A DNA stretch of 64,000 nt from Variovorax paradoxus (GTDB taxonomy: Bacteria > Pseudomonadota > Gammaproteobacteria > Burkholderiales > Burkholderiaceae_C): the NCBI RefSeq assembly GCF_009755665.1, contig NZ_CP046622.1, forward strand, positions 4,278,001 through 4,342,000, read 5' to 3'. This document shows positions 1 to 8,672 of this stretch, piece by piece. The first letter of the stretch is position 1. Every line of letters starts with the position of its first letter. The position numbers were made by a program, and so were the translations under genes. The notes beneath the pieces were generated by a model. That model did no database searches and was not told the DNA's origin. It saw only the letters and a list, made by a program, of their open reading frames with translations.

Positions 1-740
1 TTCGAACTGTCCGCCCAACTCGCGGGACGCGAACGCTCGAAACGTTGTAGCGCAATCTCGGCTTCCTGCTCCCTGCCGACGGCGCTCAGCCAACGCGGCG
101 ACTCCGGCAAGCGACGAAACGCCAGCGCTGCGATCACCGCGCCCAGCGCACCGACCAGCAGGCTCCAACGCCAGCCGGACAGGTTGAGAACCTCGAGCGG
201 CGTCATTGTGCGTATAAAGAAAACCCCGGCCGGCGCACCTACAAAGGCGATGGCCATGGTTACAAAGATGAGCTTGCCTCGGCTGCGCGCCGGCAAGAGG
301 TCCGCGAGGTACGCCGTGAGCAGCGGCGGAAAAGCCCCGAGAGTGAGCCCCATGATAGTGCGCGCTAAGGTCAACCACTCGATGCTGACGCTGGCACCAG
401 CAAGCGCCGCCGTCGCGGCCAGCAACCAAAGCATGCCGGTAAGTACCATCCTGCGACCCATGCGATAGGCGAGCCAGCCGCCGACGGAGGCGCCGAGCAC
501 CGCCCCTATGTAGACCGAAGACAACAGCCAGGACAAGGACTGGGCGGACGCTGAATATGGTGCGCCCGAGAAGATTGCACCGAATGCACTTCCCAGGCCA
601 ATTTCATACACGTCGATCGCCAGGCCAAACCCGCTGATCACCAACACGAAGAGATGCAGGCGATTCAGGGGAATTGCGTCCAGGCGCGCAGCGACGCTAG
701 GTGTGGCAATTGTCAGATGGCGGCTTTTGTGGATTTTCAT
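1..740 (-). CDS. MFS transporter, partial (C-terminus beyond window)
   Basis: Major facilitator superfamily permease of the inner membrane. The first 246 or so residues are visible and the frame stays open to the window edge. Hydrophobic segments, the loop motif GWLAYRMGRR between helices 2 and 3, and PESPRWL near the central loop are typical of sugar/aromatic-acid:H+ symporters. The ATG at 740 overlaps the stop of the upstream Crp/Fnr gene (ATGA) and has GGGGGAG in front, so the two genes are probably translationally coupled. The substrate cannot be read from the sequence. Confidence 0.85.
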   Translation of the reverse strand, partial: MKIHKSRHLTIATPSVAARLDAIPLNRLHLFVLVISGFGLAIDVYEIGLGSAFGAIFSGAPYSASAQSLSWLLSSVYIGAVLGASVGGWLAYRMGRRMVLTGMLWLLAATAALAGASVSIEWLTLARTIMGLTLGAFPPLLTAYLADLLPARSRGKLIFVTMAIAFVGAPAGVFFIRTMTPLEVLNLSGWRWSLLVGALGAVIAALAFRRLPESPRWLSAVGREQEAEIALQRFERSRPASWADSS

Positions 741-1360
741 GTGCTCCCCCATCGTCTCAGTGCCGTGAAATCGAGAACGGTGATCTTGTTGTGAACAACG
801 CTTATCGTGCCGCTCGTCACCAGTTTCAAGAGTTCTTTATTGACGCTCTGTCGGGTGACTTGCAGCAGCGCTGCGAGTTCTTCTTGGGTGAGCCGCAAGC
901 GAAGGCTTACGCTGTGGCCGTCGCTGCTTCCGTAGAGTGCCGTCAATCTTTCGATGGTGGTTGCCAGACGACGAGAAAGCGATCCGACACCCTGCCCGAG
1001 GAGTGAATCGAGGATTTCTCTGTACTGTCTCATCAGCATTTTTGCCATGTCTTCCCATAGCACCGGGTTGGCGTCGAGGATTCGCCGTACTGCGAAGGTC
1101 GGCATCTTCACGATTACCGCGTCGGTGTGCGCGCAAAAGTCGTACGTGACACGCTCCTCATGGCTGTCTGACCGCGTAAATCCGCATAGCGAGCCAGGGC
1201 CGACAAGCGCGACTGGCGTTCGACCCCACTCCAGCGGGATGTAGCCCATCACGGCGTACCCGGAGGCAATCACGAACGTTTCGGGCGCGCCCCGCTCATT
1301 CGATATGACCTCGCCTCTTCCATACCTTTCAAGGCGGGAAGCCGCGAGCAGTTGACTCAT
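737..1360 (-). CDS. Crp/Fnr family transcriptional regulator
   Basis: A 207-residue DNA-binding regulator. An N-terminal cyclic-nucleotide-binding-like beta-roll (about residues 1-110) is followed by a long dimer helix and a winged helix with LTQEELAALLQVTRQSVNKE (about 158-177), the Crp-type recognition helix. No Fnr-type cysteine cluster is seen. The protein is slightly short at its N-terminus, and the ATG at 1360 has no clear Shine-Dalgarno, but the frame upstream closes at a TAG without another start. It is followed by the overlapping MFS gene, which it probably controls. Confidence 0.85.
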   Translation of the reverse strand: MSQLLAASRLERYGRGEVISNERGAPETFVIASGYAVMGYIPLEWGRTPVALVGPGSLCGFTRSDSHEERVTYDFCAHTDAVIVKMPTFAVRRILDANPVLWEDMAKMLMRQYREILDSLLGQGVGSLSRRLATTIERLTALYGSSDGHSVSLRLRLTQEELAALLQVTRQSVNKELLKLVTSGTISVVHNKITVLDFTALRRWGST

Positions 1361-1828
1361 GGAGGAGGCCGGCCGATGTGATTTCCGACGTTGCCACCCA
1401 TGCGCCTAGCGACTCATTCCAGACGCTCCGATATATTTTGTTCATGTACTGTGCCTCGTGCAGATAGGTGAAAACTGGAGGCCAGTCTAGAAACAAGACT
1501 TTCAAAATGAAACTTCTACACCTGCGTGTGCGTCGCCTTTCCGACAGAACTCACCGATCACTTAAGCTGAATTCTTTGGTGCAAAAAGATTGTTAAAAAA
1601 GCGGAACAAACGGTTTTTGAACAGACAACGTTAAGCGGGAATTTTTCACGCTATGAGCATTGCCACCGTCTTCAATGCCCGCTAATAGACAGTGGGGCAG
1701 AGTAGTTCTTGGTCCGCCCAGGCATCGGAAATAAAGTGCCACGCTTCTATTTCTTGCGCGGCATCTCCCTCCGTCTTCAAATGTCCGAACTGCTGCCAAA
1801 TCGATCTACTGAATAGCCGAACGCAAAC
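1361..1828. other. 468-nt intergenic region between divergent genes
   Basis: No credible gene is seen; the short frames here are shadows. The stretch around 1500-1660 is AT-richer than its surroundings and must hold the promoters of the Crp/Fnr-MFS pair (leftward) and the beta-lactamase (rightward). No convincing operator palindrome was found. Confidence 0.5.
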
Positions 1829-2620
1829 GTGAACCGCCGCCATCTCATCCTCTCCCCCCTGCCCCTTCTTGCCTCCACGGTGCTTGCCGCCACAGACATT
1901 CGAGATCGCGCCGCTTGGTCCAAGTTCTTCACAGAGGCCGGTGTCCAGGGCACCGTAGTTGTGGTCGACGACCGGCGAGCACGCGAGTCGACATTTGTGC
2001 ACGATGTAGAGCGTGCCCAACGTCGCTACACGCCTGCATCCACCTTCAAGATTCCGCACAGCCTCTTCGCCTTGGACGCAGGCGTGCTGCGCGACGAGTT
2101 TCAGAAGATCTCCTGGGACGGAGTCCAACGCTCCGTTGAAGCGTGGAACGCAGATCAGGACCTTCGCACTGCAATGCGCAACTCCACAGTCTGGGTGTAC
2201 GAGCGATTTGCCAAGCAGATTGGCGTTGCTCGCGAAACGGCCTATATGCAGCAGCTCAATTACGGCAACGCAGTCGCCACGGGCGATGCGCCCTTCTGGG
2301 TCGAAGGTGACCTAGCTATCTCGGCTCACGAGCAGATCGCGTTCTTGCGGAAGCTCTATCGGAATGAACTGGGTTTTCGTATCGACCACCAACGCCTGGT
2401 CAAAGACGTGATGATCAACGAAGCCGGAAAGGACTGGATCCTTCGCGCGAAAACCGGATGGAGCGGCAAGGTCGGCTGGTGGGTGGGTTGGGTCGAGTGG
2501 CCGACCGGCCCGGTGTTTTTTGCCATGAACATCGACACCCCGAACAGGCTCGACGACCTTCCGAAGCGCATCGACATTACGCGGAGCATCCTGCGGTCTA
2601 TTGACGCACTGCCGCGTTGA
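1829..2620 (+). CDS. Class D (OXA-type) beta-lactamase
   Basis: Periplasmic serine beta-lactamase of 263 residues starting at GTG. A signal peptide (about residues 1-21, ending VLAAT) is followed by the class D motifs in order: STFK at 71-74 (catalytic Ser and carboxylatable Lys), STV at 119-121, YGN at 145-147, WVEG at 157-160 and KTG at 208-210. All catalytic elements are intact and the length is normal. It resembles chromosomal OXA enzymes of environmental betaproteobacteria. No mobile-element hallmarks flank it. A sensor kinase and response regulator lie 3', in convergent orientation, but nothing shows that they control it. Confidence 0.93.
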   Translation: MNRRHLILSPLPLLASTVLAATDIRDRAAWSKFFTEAGVQGTVVVVDDRRARESTFVHDVERAQRRYTPASTFKIPHSLFALDAGVLRDEFQKISWDGVQRSVEAWNADQDLRTAMRNSTVWVYERFAKQIGVARETAYMQQLNYGNAVATGDAPFWVEGDLAISAHEQIAFLRKLYRNELGFRIDHQRLVKDVMINEAGKDWILRAKTGWSGKVGWWVGWVEWPTGPVFFAMNIDTPNRLDDLPKRIDITRSILRSIDALPR

Positions 2621-2735
2621 CGCAATCCCTGCGGAAACCCGGACGGGGTAAGTCGCGCGTAAGGCTGGCGCCCCGAGCATATGGGTTTCGTCACCGCCGG
2701 ACCCCCATGCTGTTTGCCTATCCCGCCCACGTTGC

Positions 2736-2921
2736 ATGAGCCAGATCGCCATGCTCGTCGCAAAACTCCGCCGGCCCCGAAGCCTCGGCACCTGGCTGTT
2801 TGATACCTGTCTTTTCGACGTCCTGGTCAGCCTTGGCTTGATTGCAGCCGCGACCAAGGTGCTGCTGTTCTTCCACAGCGGCGCGGTTGCATTCTGGATG
2901 CTGCTTTGTTTCGGGCCCTGA
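2736..2921 (+). pseudogene. Possible remnant of a sensor kinase 5' end
   Basis: A 61-codon frame whose residues from the second Met (2751) read AKLRRPRSLGTWL and then a hydrophobic stretch. The complete kinase on the opposite strand (2932-4311) begins AKLRWPRSLGARLL and then a membrane helix. The match is also visible in the DNA over about 50 bases. It may be the 5' stub of a second, lost kinase gene or an inverted partial duplication. It could also be a chance open frame. The rest of 2621-2931 shows nothing else. Confidence 0.3.
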
Positions 2922-2931
2922 ATCCTTCGCT

Positions 2932-4311
2932 TCACTTTTCCGGCGCCAACGCGAGCACGAACTCCGTACCCGGCGATGCCGCATGCGCTGTCAGTCGCCA
3001 GCCGTGGGCGAGCGCGATCTCCTGGCATATGGCAAGGCCCAGCCCCGCGCCTTCGTCGCGCCGTCCGGCGCCGCGCCAGAAGCGATCGAAGATCATCGGC
3101 AAATCGCGGGCCGGAATACCGGGCCCTTCGTCGCAAACCGAAATTCGCCGCGCATCGGCCGTGAGCCGCACCACGCCATGCGATGGCGAATGCTGGATCG
3201 CGTTCTCCAGCAGGTTCTTGAGCAACGTGAAGAGCGCACCGCGGTCCGCTTGCCAACATACGGCGTCCGGCGCGACCCGCAGGTCCAGGTGCACCTCGCG
3301 GCGCACGGCAAGCCGCCCGATATAGTCGCCGACCTCGTCCAACAGCGCGGCGGCGCCGACACGGCGGATCTCGTAGTTGCACAACTCCGTCGCTTCGGCC
3401 AGATGCAAAAGCTGGCTCACGTGCCGAGCCATCTGATCCACGTCGCGGATCAGGGCGTCGCGGTCGAACGCCGCGTCACTGTCGCCGCCCAGTTCGACCT
3501 GCCCGCGGATCAGCGAGAGCGGCGTCTTGAGTTCGTGTGCGGCGGCCGCAAGAAAGTCCTGCTGCGCGATGTAGCCGCTTTGCAAGCGGTCGAGCGCGCG
3601 ATTGAAGGCTTCGATCAGCGGCAGCATCTCCGAGGGCAGCCCTTGCACGCTCAAGCGCGCATCGAGCGTGCGCGGCGTGATGCGTGCAGCGCTCTCGGAG
3701 GCCGCACGCAGCGGCCTGAGCATGCGGCCCAGCGTGAAATGCATGGCCACGGCGAACACCAGAACCGATGCGAGGCATGCCACCAGAATGCCATGTCCGA
3801 GCGCCGGCAGGCCGACGCTGCGGTCCATGAGTTCGATGAGCCGCTGGCTCACCGCCACCTGCACATACCAGCGCTGTCCCGCGTGATCGACACGGTGCGT
3901 GACCACGCGCACCTCAAGCCCGTCTTCAGCTGAATCGAAGGCATGATCGCGTGGCTCGAAACCCTTGCCCTGCTTGTGCAGCGCCAATGCGCCCTGCCCT
4001 GCCGGCATCACGACGTTGCCGGCCGCATCGAGCACGCGAACTGAGGTCTCCTTCCCCATGCCTGAATAAAGCCACGTCGGGAGTTCCGATTCGTTCAACC
4101 CGATCGGCCGCCCAGTCGCATCGAACTGCAGTTGCCGCCCGATCAGCCGTGCATGGGTGGAGATACCCTCATTCCACGTGTCTCCGCGCAGCAGCAGCGC
4201 GGCCGCACTCACGACGACGATCACCAGGATGCAGACGAAGATGCCGGCGACATACGTTGCGAGCAGCCGCGCGCCCAGGCTACGTGGCCAGCGGAGCTTC
4301 GCGAAGCGCAT
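2932..4311 (-). CDS. Sensor histidine kinase
   Basis: Inner-membrane kinase of 459 residues. TM1 lies at about 18-42, a periplasmic sensor at 43-170, TM2 at about 172-193, then HAMP, the H-box AAAHELKTPL with phospho-acceptor H259, N-box NLLENAIQHS, and G boxes DEGPGI and GAGLGLAI. The layout is that of QseC/TctE-like kinases. Its start overlaps the end of the response regulator by 32 bp, and mipA lies upstream, giving a mipA-regulator-kinase operon. The stimulus is unknown. Confidence 0.9.
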   Translation of the reverse strand: MRFAKLRWPRSLGARLLATYVAGIFVCILVIVVVSAAALLLRGDTWNEGISTHARLIGRQLQFDATGRPIGLNESELPTWLYSGMGKETSVRVLDAAGNVVMPAGQGALALHKQGKGFEPRDHAFDSAEDGLEVRVVTHRVDHAGQRWYVQVAVSQRLIELMDRSVGLPALGHGILVACLASVLVFAVAMHFTLGRMLRPLRAASESAARITPRTLDARLSVQGLPSEMLPLIEAFNRALDRLQSGYIAQQDFLAAAAHELKTPLSLIRGQVELGGDSDAAFDRDALIRDVDQMARHVSQLLHLAEATELCNYEIRRVGAAALLDEVGDYIGRLAVRREVHLDLRVAPDAVCWQADRGALFTLLKNLLENAIQHSPSHGVVRLTADARRISVCDEGPGIPARDLPMIFDRFWRGAGRRDEGAGLGLAICQEIALAHGWRLTAHAASPGTEFVLALAPEK

Positions 4312-4966
4312 AGCCGCGTCCTCTCACATTGGCAATCTCCAGCACGGAGCCCACGGCCTGCAGCTTCTTGCGCATGCGATGCAGCGCCACATCGAGTGCA
4401 TTGGGGGTCACGGCCTCGGAGAGTCCCCACGCGGCCGATTCGAGCGCGCCGCGGCGCACGGTCTGCCCGCCGCTACGCACAAGGCAAAGCATGATCTGAA
4501 GCTCGGCGGATGCGAGCGTGACGGCCTCGCTGCCGCAAGCCATCGTTCCGCTCTCGGGGTGTATGCAGATGTCGGCATAGGCGGGCGACAGGCTCTGCAG
4601 CTGGGACGGCCGCCGCAGCAGCGCGCGCACGCGTGCGACCAGCTCTTCCATTGGAAACGGCTTGACCAGATAGTCGTCGGCGCCCGACTCGAGGCCATCG
4701 ACGCGGTCATGCAAGGCGTCCCTCGCCGTCAGCATCAGGCACGGCGTGCGCGTGCCGGCGGTGCGCAAGCGCCGCACCAGTTCGAGACCGTCGCCATCGG
4801 GCAGCCCGCGATCGATCACAAGCGCCGCATAGGGCGTGCGCCGCAACGCGTGCCACGCGACGTCGACGCGCCCGAACACGTCGGCCTCGATGCCCGCGCC
4901 GACCAGCGCCTTGCATACCAGGGTGGCCATGCGGTCGTGGTCTTCGATCAGCGCGATGCGGTTCAT
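4280..4966 (-). CDS. OmpR/PhoB-family response regulator
   Basis: A 228-residue two-component regulator. The receiver domain (1-118) has acidic residues EDHD at 8-11, phospho-acceptor D52 in VIDRGLP and the conserved Lys in LVKPF. A C-terminal winged helix (about 130-225) ends in VRGRGYAL, normal for this family. It sits 15 bp after mipA and overlaps the partner kinase gene, so all three are likely co-transcribed. Confidence 0.92.
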   Translation of the reverse strand: MNRIALIEDHDRMATLVCKALVGAGIEADVFGRVDVAWHALRRTPYAALVIDRGLPDGDGLELVRRLRTAGTRTPCLMLTARDALHDRVDGLESGADDYLVKPFPMEELVARVRALLRRPSQLQSLSPAYADICIHPESGTMACGSEAVTLASAELQIMLCLVRSGGQTVRRGALESAAWGLSEAVTPNALDVALHRMRKKLQAVGSVLEIANVRGRGYALREAPLAT

Positions 4967-4981
4967 GGGGCCCGGGTTGCG

Positions 4982-5794
4982 TCAGAAACGGTAGAGATAG
5001 CCGGCGGAGACCGCCGACTGGTTCGAGCGGTCGACCAGCGGGCTGTTCTTGATCTGTTTGCCCAATTGCGTGGCGCTGACATCGACAAACACCGACTGGT
5101 GACGATCGATCGCGTAGCCGATGCGCAGACCGACTTCGGTGTTGACGGTCGAGGCGCCGAGGTACGCGGGACGTCCGGGGCGGCTTTCCTCGGCGCGTAC
5201 GCCGTAGTAGTAGTCGACATATTTCTTGTCCAGCCAGTAGGCCTCGACGCGCGGCGTCAACGTGAAGTTGCCCGCGCGAAAATCGCGCTGCACGCCGATC
5301 CGGAATTGCTGGCCCTTGCTCTTGCCCGATGCGTCGCCAAGCCACTCGGCCGAGACGTCGGCAATTTCGTTGCGCCAGGTAACGCCGGCGCCAAGCCATA
5401 CGCTGCCCTTGCGCTCCTGCATGCCTTGCAGGATGGGTGCGTCGCTGGGCTCATAGCCTCCCAGGCCATATTTGGCGCGCAGGCCAAAGGACAAGGATGA
5501 ACCGGAGCCCAGCTCGACCTTCGGCAGCTTGAGTTCCGCACCGGCGCCAAGCACCCGCACGTAGCGGTTTTCATAGTAGATGAGCGGAATGCCCTGGCTC
5601 TTGGTGCCCGCGCCGGTATATGGCTGCTGCTTGGCACCGGCGGCAATGCCGATGCCCCAGCGGGAGGCGTCGGCCGGAGGTTGATCGGGGCTGCTCTCCT
5701 GCGCCCAGGCGGCGGGCAGGGCCAGCGCCATCGAAACACCAAAAAGCAAAGAGGGAAAAACGGGAAAGGCAGGAGTCGAGGACGCACGCGGCAT
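4982..5794 (-). CDS. MipA/OmpV family outer membrane protein
   Basis: A 270-residue outer-membrane beta-barrel. A signal peptide ends at about residue 31 (PAAWAQ), followed by amphipathic beta strands such as GIGIAAGAK, LSFGLRAKYGLGGY and the C-terminal AGYLYRF with terminal Phe, a barrel insertion signal. MipA/OmpV proteins are linked to murein-enzyme scaffolding and to stress or antibiotic response. It is the first gene of the operon with the OmpR-type regulator and kinase, and is likely their target as well. Confidence 0.9.
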   Translation of the reverse strand: MPRASSTPAFPVFPSLLFGVSMALALPAAWAQESSPDQPPADASRWGIGIAAGAKQQPYTGAGTKSQGIPLIYYENRYVRVLGAGAELKLPKVELGSGSSLSFGLRAKYGLGGYEPSDAPILQGMQERKGSVWLGAGVTWRNEIADVSAEWLGDASGKSKGQQFRIGVQRDFRAGNFTLTPRVEAYWLDKKYVDYYYGVRAEESRPGRPAYLGASTVNTEVGLRIGYAIDRHQSVFVDVSATQLGKQIKNSPLVDRSNQSAVSAGYLYRF

Positions 5795-5881
5795 GGCGGA
5801 GCCAATCAGGGTTGTAAGGGGGCTCCGATCGTCCGCGCGATCGTCTTACCGAACTCTTACCGGCACCGGCGGCGCGAACGA

Positions 5882-6682
5882 TCACCCCTGGTCCGAGCCG
5901 TAGGCATCGACGTCGTGAATGAGCTTGGCCTCGTACATGCGGTCGAGCTCTTGCTCTTCGTGGCTGAACACCACGCGGCTGCGCTCCGACGTCATGTAGG
6001 CCATCAGGTACATCACCGTCTTGCCCACGTCCTTGCTGACGAGGCGTGCAACGCAGAGCAGCGGCGAGCCGACCTGCACGTGCAGATTCGCCGCCACATG
6101 AGGATCGGCGGCAACAGCGGAAATCTCCTCGGTCACGTATCGAAACCGCACGCCCTGCGACAGCAGCATCTCGGTGATCGAGCGCCCCTCGAGTGCATCG
6201 CCGGTGATGGTGTCCGCGTATTCCGGCATCACCCACGAGTCGACGAAGAGCAAGGGAACGCCCGATATGGAGCGAAGCCGGCTCGCGTACACCACCTGCG
6301 CGTCTTCGGCCAAACCCATGGCTGTTGCCACGTGCGGCGGCGGCGAGCGCCTGGAGACCTCGAGAACGGTGACCTTGGTCTGCTTGGCCCGCTTCGCCAG
6401 GGACTCGGTGAAAGTGGACCCGCCACCGCTGCGCGGCTTGGCAGCGGCTTGCCTGACGAAGGTGCCTCGCCCGAGGCGCTTTTCCAGCCATCCCTCTTCC
6501 ACCAGGTCCGCGACGGCGCGCCGCACCGTGATGCGCGAAACGCCGAAGGACTGGCACAACTGCTCCTCGCTGGGTATCGGTTCGCCATCCCTGTAGACGC
6601 TTCGCCTGATCTGTTCCCGGAGAGCCAGGAACAACTGACGATGCAAGAGGTCGCCGCGTTCGCGGCGAAGGATCACTGACAT
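5882..6682 (-). CDS. GntR/HutC family transcriptional regulator with UTRA domain
   Basis: A 266-residue repressor-type regulator. The N-terminal winged helix (about 5-75) contains IPSEEQLCQSFGVSRITVRRA, followed by a UTRA ligand-binding domain (about 95-250). The ATG at 6682 fits the family length and has GAGAAG upstream; an in-frame start at 6751 would add 23 residues of low complexity. It is divergent from the AtuA-like operon at 6893 and most likely controls it in response to the substrate or an intermediate. Confidence 0.88.
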   Translation of the reverse strand: MSVILRRERGDLLHRQLFLALREQIRRSVYRDGEPIPSEEQLCQSFGVSRITVRRAVADLVEEGWLEKRLGRGTFVRQAAAKPRSGGGSTFTESLAKRAKQTKVTVLEVSRRSPPPHVATAMGLAEDAQVVYASRLRSISGVPLLFVDSWVMPEYADTITGDALEGRSITEMLLSQGVRFRYVTEEISAVAADPHVAANLHVQVGSPLLCVARLVSKDVGKTVMYLMAYMTSERSRVVFSHEEQELDRMYEAKLIHDVDAYGSDQG

Positions 6683-6780
6683 GGTGTCTTCTCGGCTTGT
6701 CTCGTGACTGAAGGGCGAATTCTCGGTGAGGTGGCCAGCGGCCTGCCGCATTTGCTCGACACACGGGTATTTACCAGCAT

Positions 6781-6799
6781 GTCATCATAACATCATGAC
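6781..6799. promoter_or_regulatory. Candidate GntR operator
   Basis: Inverted repeat GTCAT-N9-ATGAC, with outer ATGT/ACAT half-matches, in the divergent gap between the GntR gene and the catabolic operon. The position suits an operator controlling both promoters. The arms are short, so confidence is modest. Confidence 0.4.
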
Positions 6800-6892
6800 T
6801 ACATAATCTGTCCCGTCGGTTGCGCTCCACTCATCAAGGCGTGGATCAAGCGGCAACACGGTCTCCCCATTTGTCTTGAAAGAAAAACAGTC

Positions 6893-8284
6893 ATGGCGTT
6901 GCAAGGTCGCGTGAAGGTACTGGTGCCCTGCGGCTCCCTGGGTTCAGGGGTCCGCGAGAGCGAAATCGAATACGGGCTGGCCCAGGGCGCCAACGTCATT
7001 GCGACGGACGCCGGCTCCACCGACAGCGGCGCGGCCTACCTTGCGCTCGGCAAGTCCAAGAACAACCGTGGCGCGGTCAAGCGCGACCTGGGCATCCTGC
7101 TGCGTGCCCACGCCAAGACAGGCATTCCGGTCATCGTGGGCACCGCGGGTCAGGCGGGCGGAGATCTCAACGTCGACTGGACTCGGGACATTCTGGTGGA
7201 GCTCACCCGGGAGCTCGGCATCTCGCCAAAGGTCGCGCTGCTCTACTCCGAACAGGACAAAGCCAGGATCAAGGCGTTCAACCGGCAGGGCAAAGTGCGG
7301 CCGTTGCCACCGCTGGGCCCACTGGAAGACTCGGCGGTCGATTCGTGCGAGCACATCGTCGGTTTGATGGGCGTGGAGCCCTTCGTTGCCGCACTCGAGG
7401 CGGGCGCAGACGTCATCATTGGTGGAAGAGCCACCGACACCGCCGTTCTGGCCAGCTACCCCATTTGGAAAGGCGCGCCGTGGGGAGCCTCGTGGCACGC
7501 CGGCAAGATTGCGGAATGCGGCGCCCAGTGCTGCCTCAACCCCGCCGACGGATCCGGCGTTCTGCTGACCATCGATGAACACGGTTTCGAGGTGGAGCCT
7601 TTGTCGACGAGCAACCGGTGTACGCCGCACAGCGTGTCCAAGCACATGCTGTACGAAAACAGCGACCCCCACTATCTGCACGAGCCCGGCGGCATCCTGG
7701 ACGTGACCGGTGCAAGCTATGCGCAGCTCGGCGAGCGCGCGGTGCGCGTGCAAGGCGCCAAGTGGGCGGCTCAGCCCTACACGATGAAGCTCGAAGGAGC
7801 GGCTGCCGGCAACTACCAGACGCTGATGCTCGTCGGCATCCAGGACCCCGACGTGCTCAACGACGTCAACACGTTCCATGACCGGCTGCTGGCCGCGCTC
7901 TATGAACGCACCCGCAAGTCGATTCCGGCGGAGGAGCTCGGTGAGTTCCACATCTCGCTGCGCATGTACGGCTGGAACGCCGTGAGCGGAGACGTGCCGG
8001 TGAATGTTCCGCCGCCGCGAGAGATCGGGGTGCTGCTGGTCGCCACGGCAAGCACCCAGGAGCTCGCCAATGCGATTGCGCACGCATGCAATCCCTACTT
8101 CTTTCACTACCCGATGGTGATGAACAAGGAGTTGCCCAGCTATGGCTTCGCCTTCAGCCCCGCCGATGTTCCGCGCGGCCAGGTCTTCGAGTTCAAGCTG
8201 AACCACGTCGTTGCCACCGACGACCCTTTGTCGCTGGTCCGCACGGCCTGGCTCGACAGCGACGACAACGCAATTGCCGCCTGA
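6893..8284 (+). CDS. AtuA-like acyclic terpene utilization family protein (DUF1446)
   Basis: A 463-residue cytoplasmic protein of the DUF1446/AtuA family. The glycine-rich start VLVPCGSLGSGVRESEIEYGL, then ATDAGSTDSG, GTAGQAGGD and GGRATDTAVLA are family landmarks. AtuA takes part in citronellol/geraniol breakdown in Pseudomonas, but the family is broad and here the neighbours are not terpene genes. It is the first gene of the operon behind the divergent GntR regulator and is followed 22 bp later by its usual partner, a DUF4387 protein. The reaction is unknown. Confidence 0.85.
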   Translation: MALQGRVKVLVPCGSLGSGVRESEIEYGLAQGANVIATDAGSTDSGAAYLALGKSKNNRGAVKRDLGILLRAHAKTGIPVIVGTAGQAGGDLNVDWTRDILVELTRELGISPKVALLYSEQDKARIKAFNRQGKVRPLPPLGPLEDSAVDSCEHIVGLMGVEPFVAALEAGADVIIGGRATDTAVLASYPIWKGAPWGASWHAGKIAECGAQCCLNPADGSGVLLTIDEHGFEVEPLSTSNRCTPHSVSKHMLYENSDPHYLHEPGGILDVTGASYAQLGERAVRVQGAKWAAQPYTMKLEGAAAGNYQTLMLVGIQDPDVLNDVNTFHDRLLAALYERTRKSIPAEELGEFHISLRMYGWNAVSGDVPVNVPPPREIGVLLVATASTQELANAIAHACNPYFFHYPMVMNKELPSYGFAFSPADVPRGQVFEFKLNHVVATDDPLSLVRTAWLDSDDNAIAA

Positions 8285-8306
8285 ACCCAACAAGAAGGAA
8301 CCCGTC

Positions 8307-8618
8307 ATGCCCAAGCTGCGCGAAGTCTGTCACCACATCCGCTCCAAGGTCGCCGGCCCGTTCTGGGTCACGGTGGACCTCTTCTTCGATGGAGAAGAAA
8401 AGTACCGCAAATACCGGGACTGCGAAGAGCTGTCTGCGGAGCTCTTCCACCGGTTGTATGGAGTGGACCCTGCGCTGGTCAAGCGCATTCCGGTCGACTC
8501 CCTGCATGTGGTGAAGATCTCTTTTCCCCGGGCCACTCCGCAAGGGGGAATGGTCGAGCGCGACATGCATTCGGGCCAGCAATACGTGCGCTTGCTCGAC
8601 ATCGAACTCAACAACTGA
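8307..8618 (+). CDS. DUF4387 domain-containing protein
   Basis: A small protein of 103 residues beginning MPKLREVCHHIRSK, matching the DUF4387 family that is often encoded beside, or fused to, AtuA-like DUF1446 proteins; the two probably form one enzyme. The start at 8307 is chosen for its AAGAAGGAAC ribosome site. The longer frame upstream overlaps the preceding gene and is not protein-like. Function unknown beyond this partnership. Confidence 0.85.
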   Translation: MPKLREVCHHIRSKVAGPFWVTVDLFFDGEEKYRKYRDCEELSAELFHRLYGVDPALVKRIPVDSLHVVKISFPRATPQGGMVERDMHSGQQYVRLLDIELNN

Positions 8619-8672
8619 ACGGCGACCGGCTCAAGCGGGCACAGGCCGCGGCAAGCCCGCTGGCGACGATCC

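Noticed and set aside
1682..2128. Minus-strand frame of 148 codons crossing the beta-lactamase start
   Set aside because: Antisense of the signal peptide and first motif region of an intact beta-lactamase, with no motif of its own.
2718..3382. Long open frames on both strands antisense to the sensor kinase and beta-lactamase 3' ends
   Set aside because: Arg/Pro-rich compositions and no family motifs; shadows of real genes in high-GC DNA.
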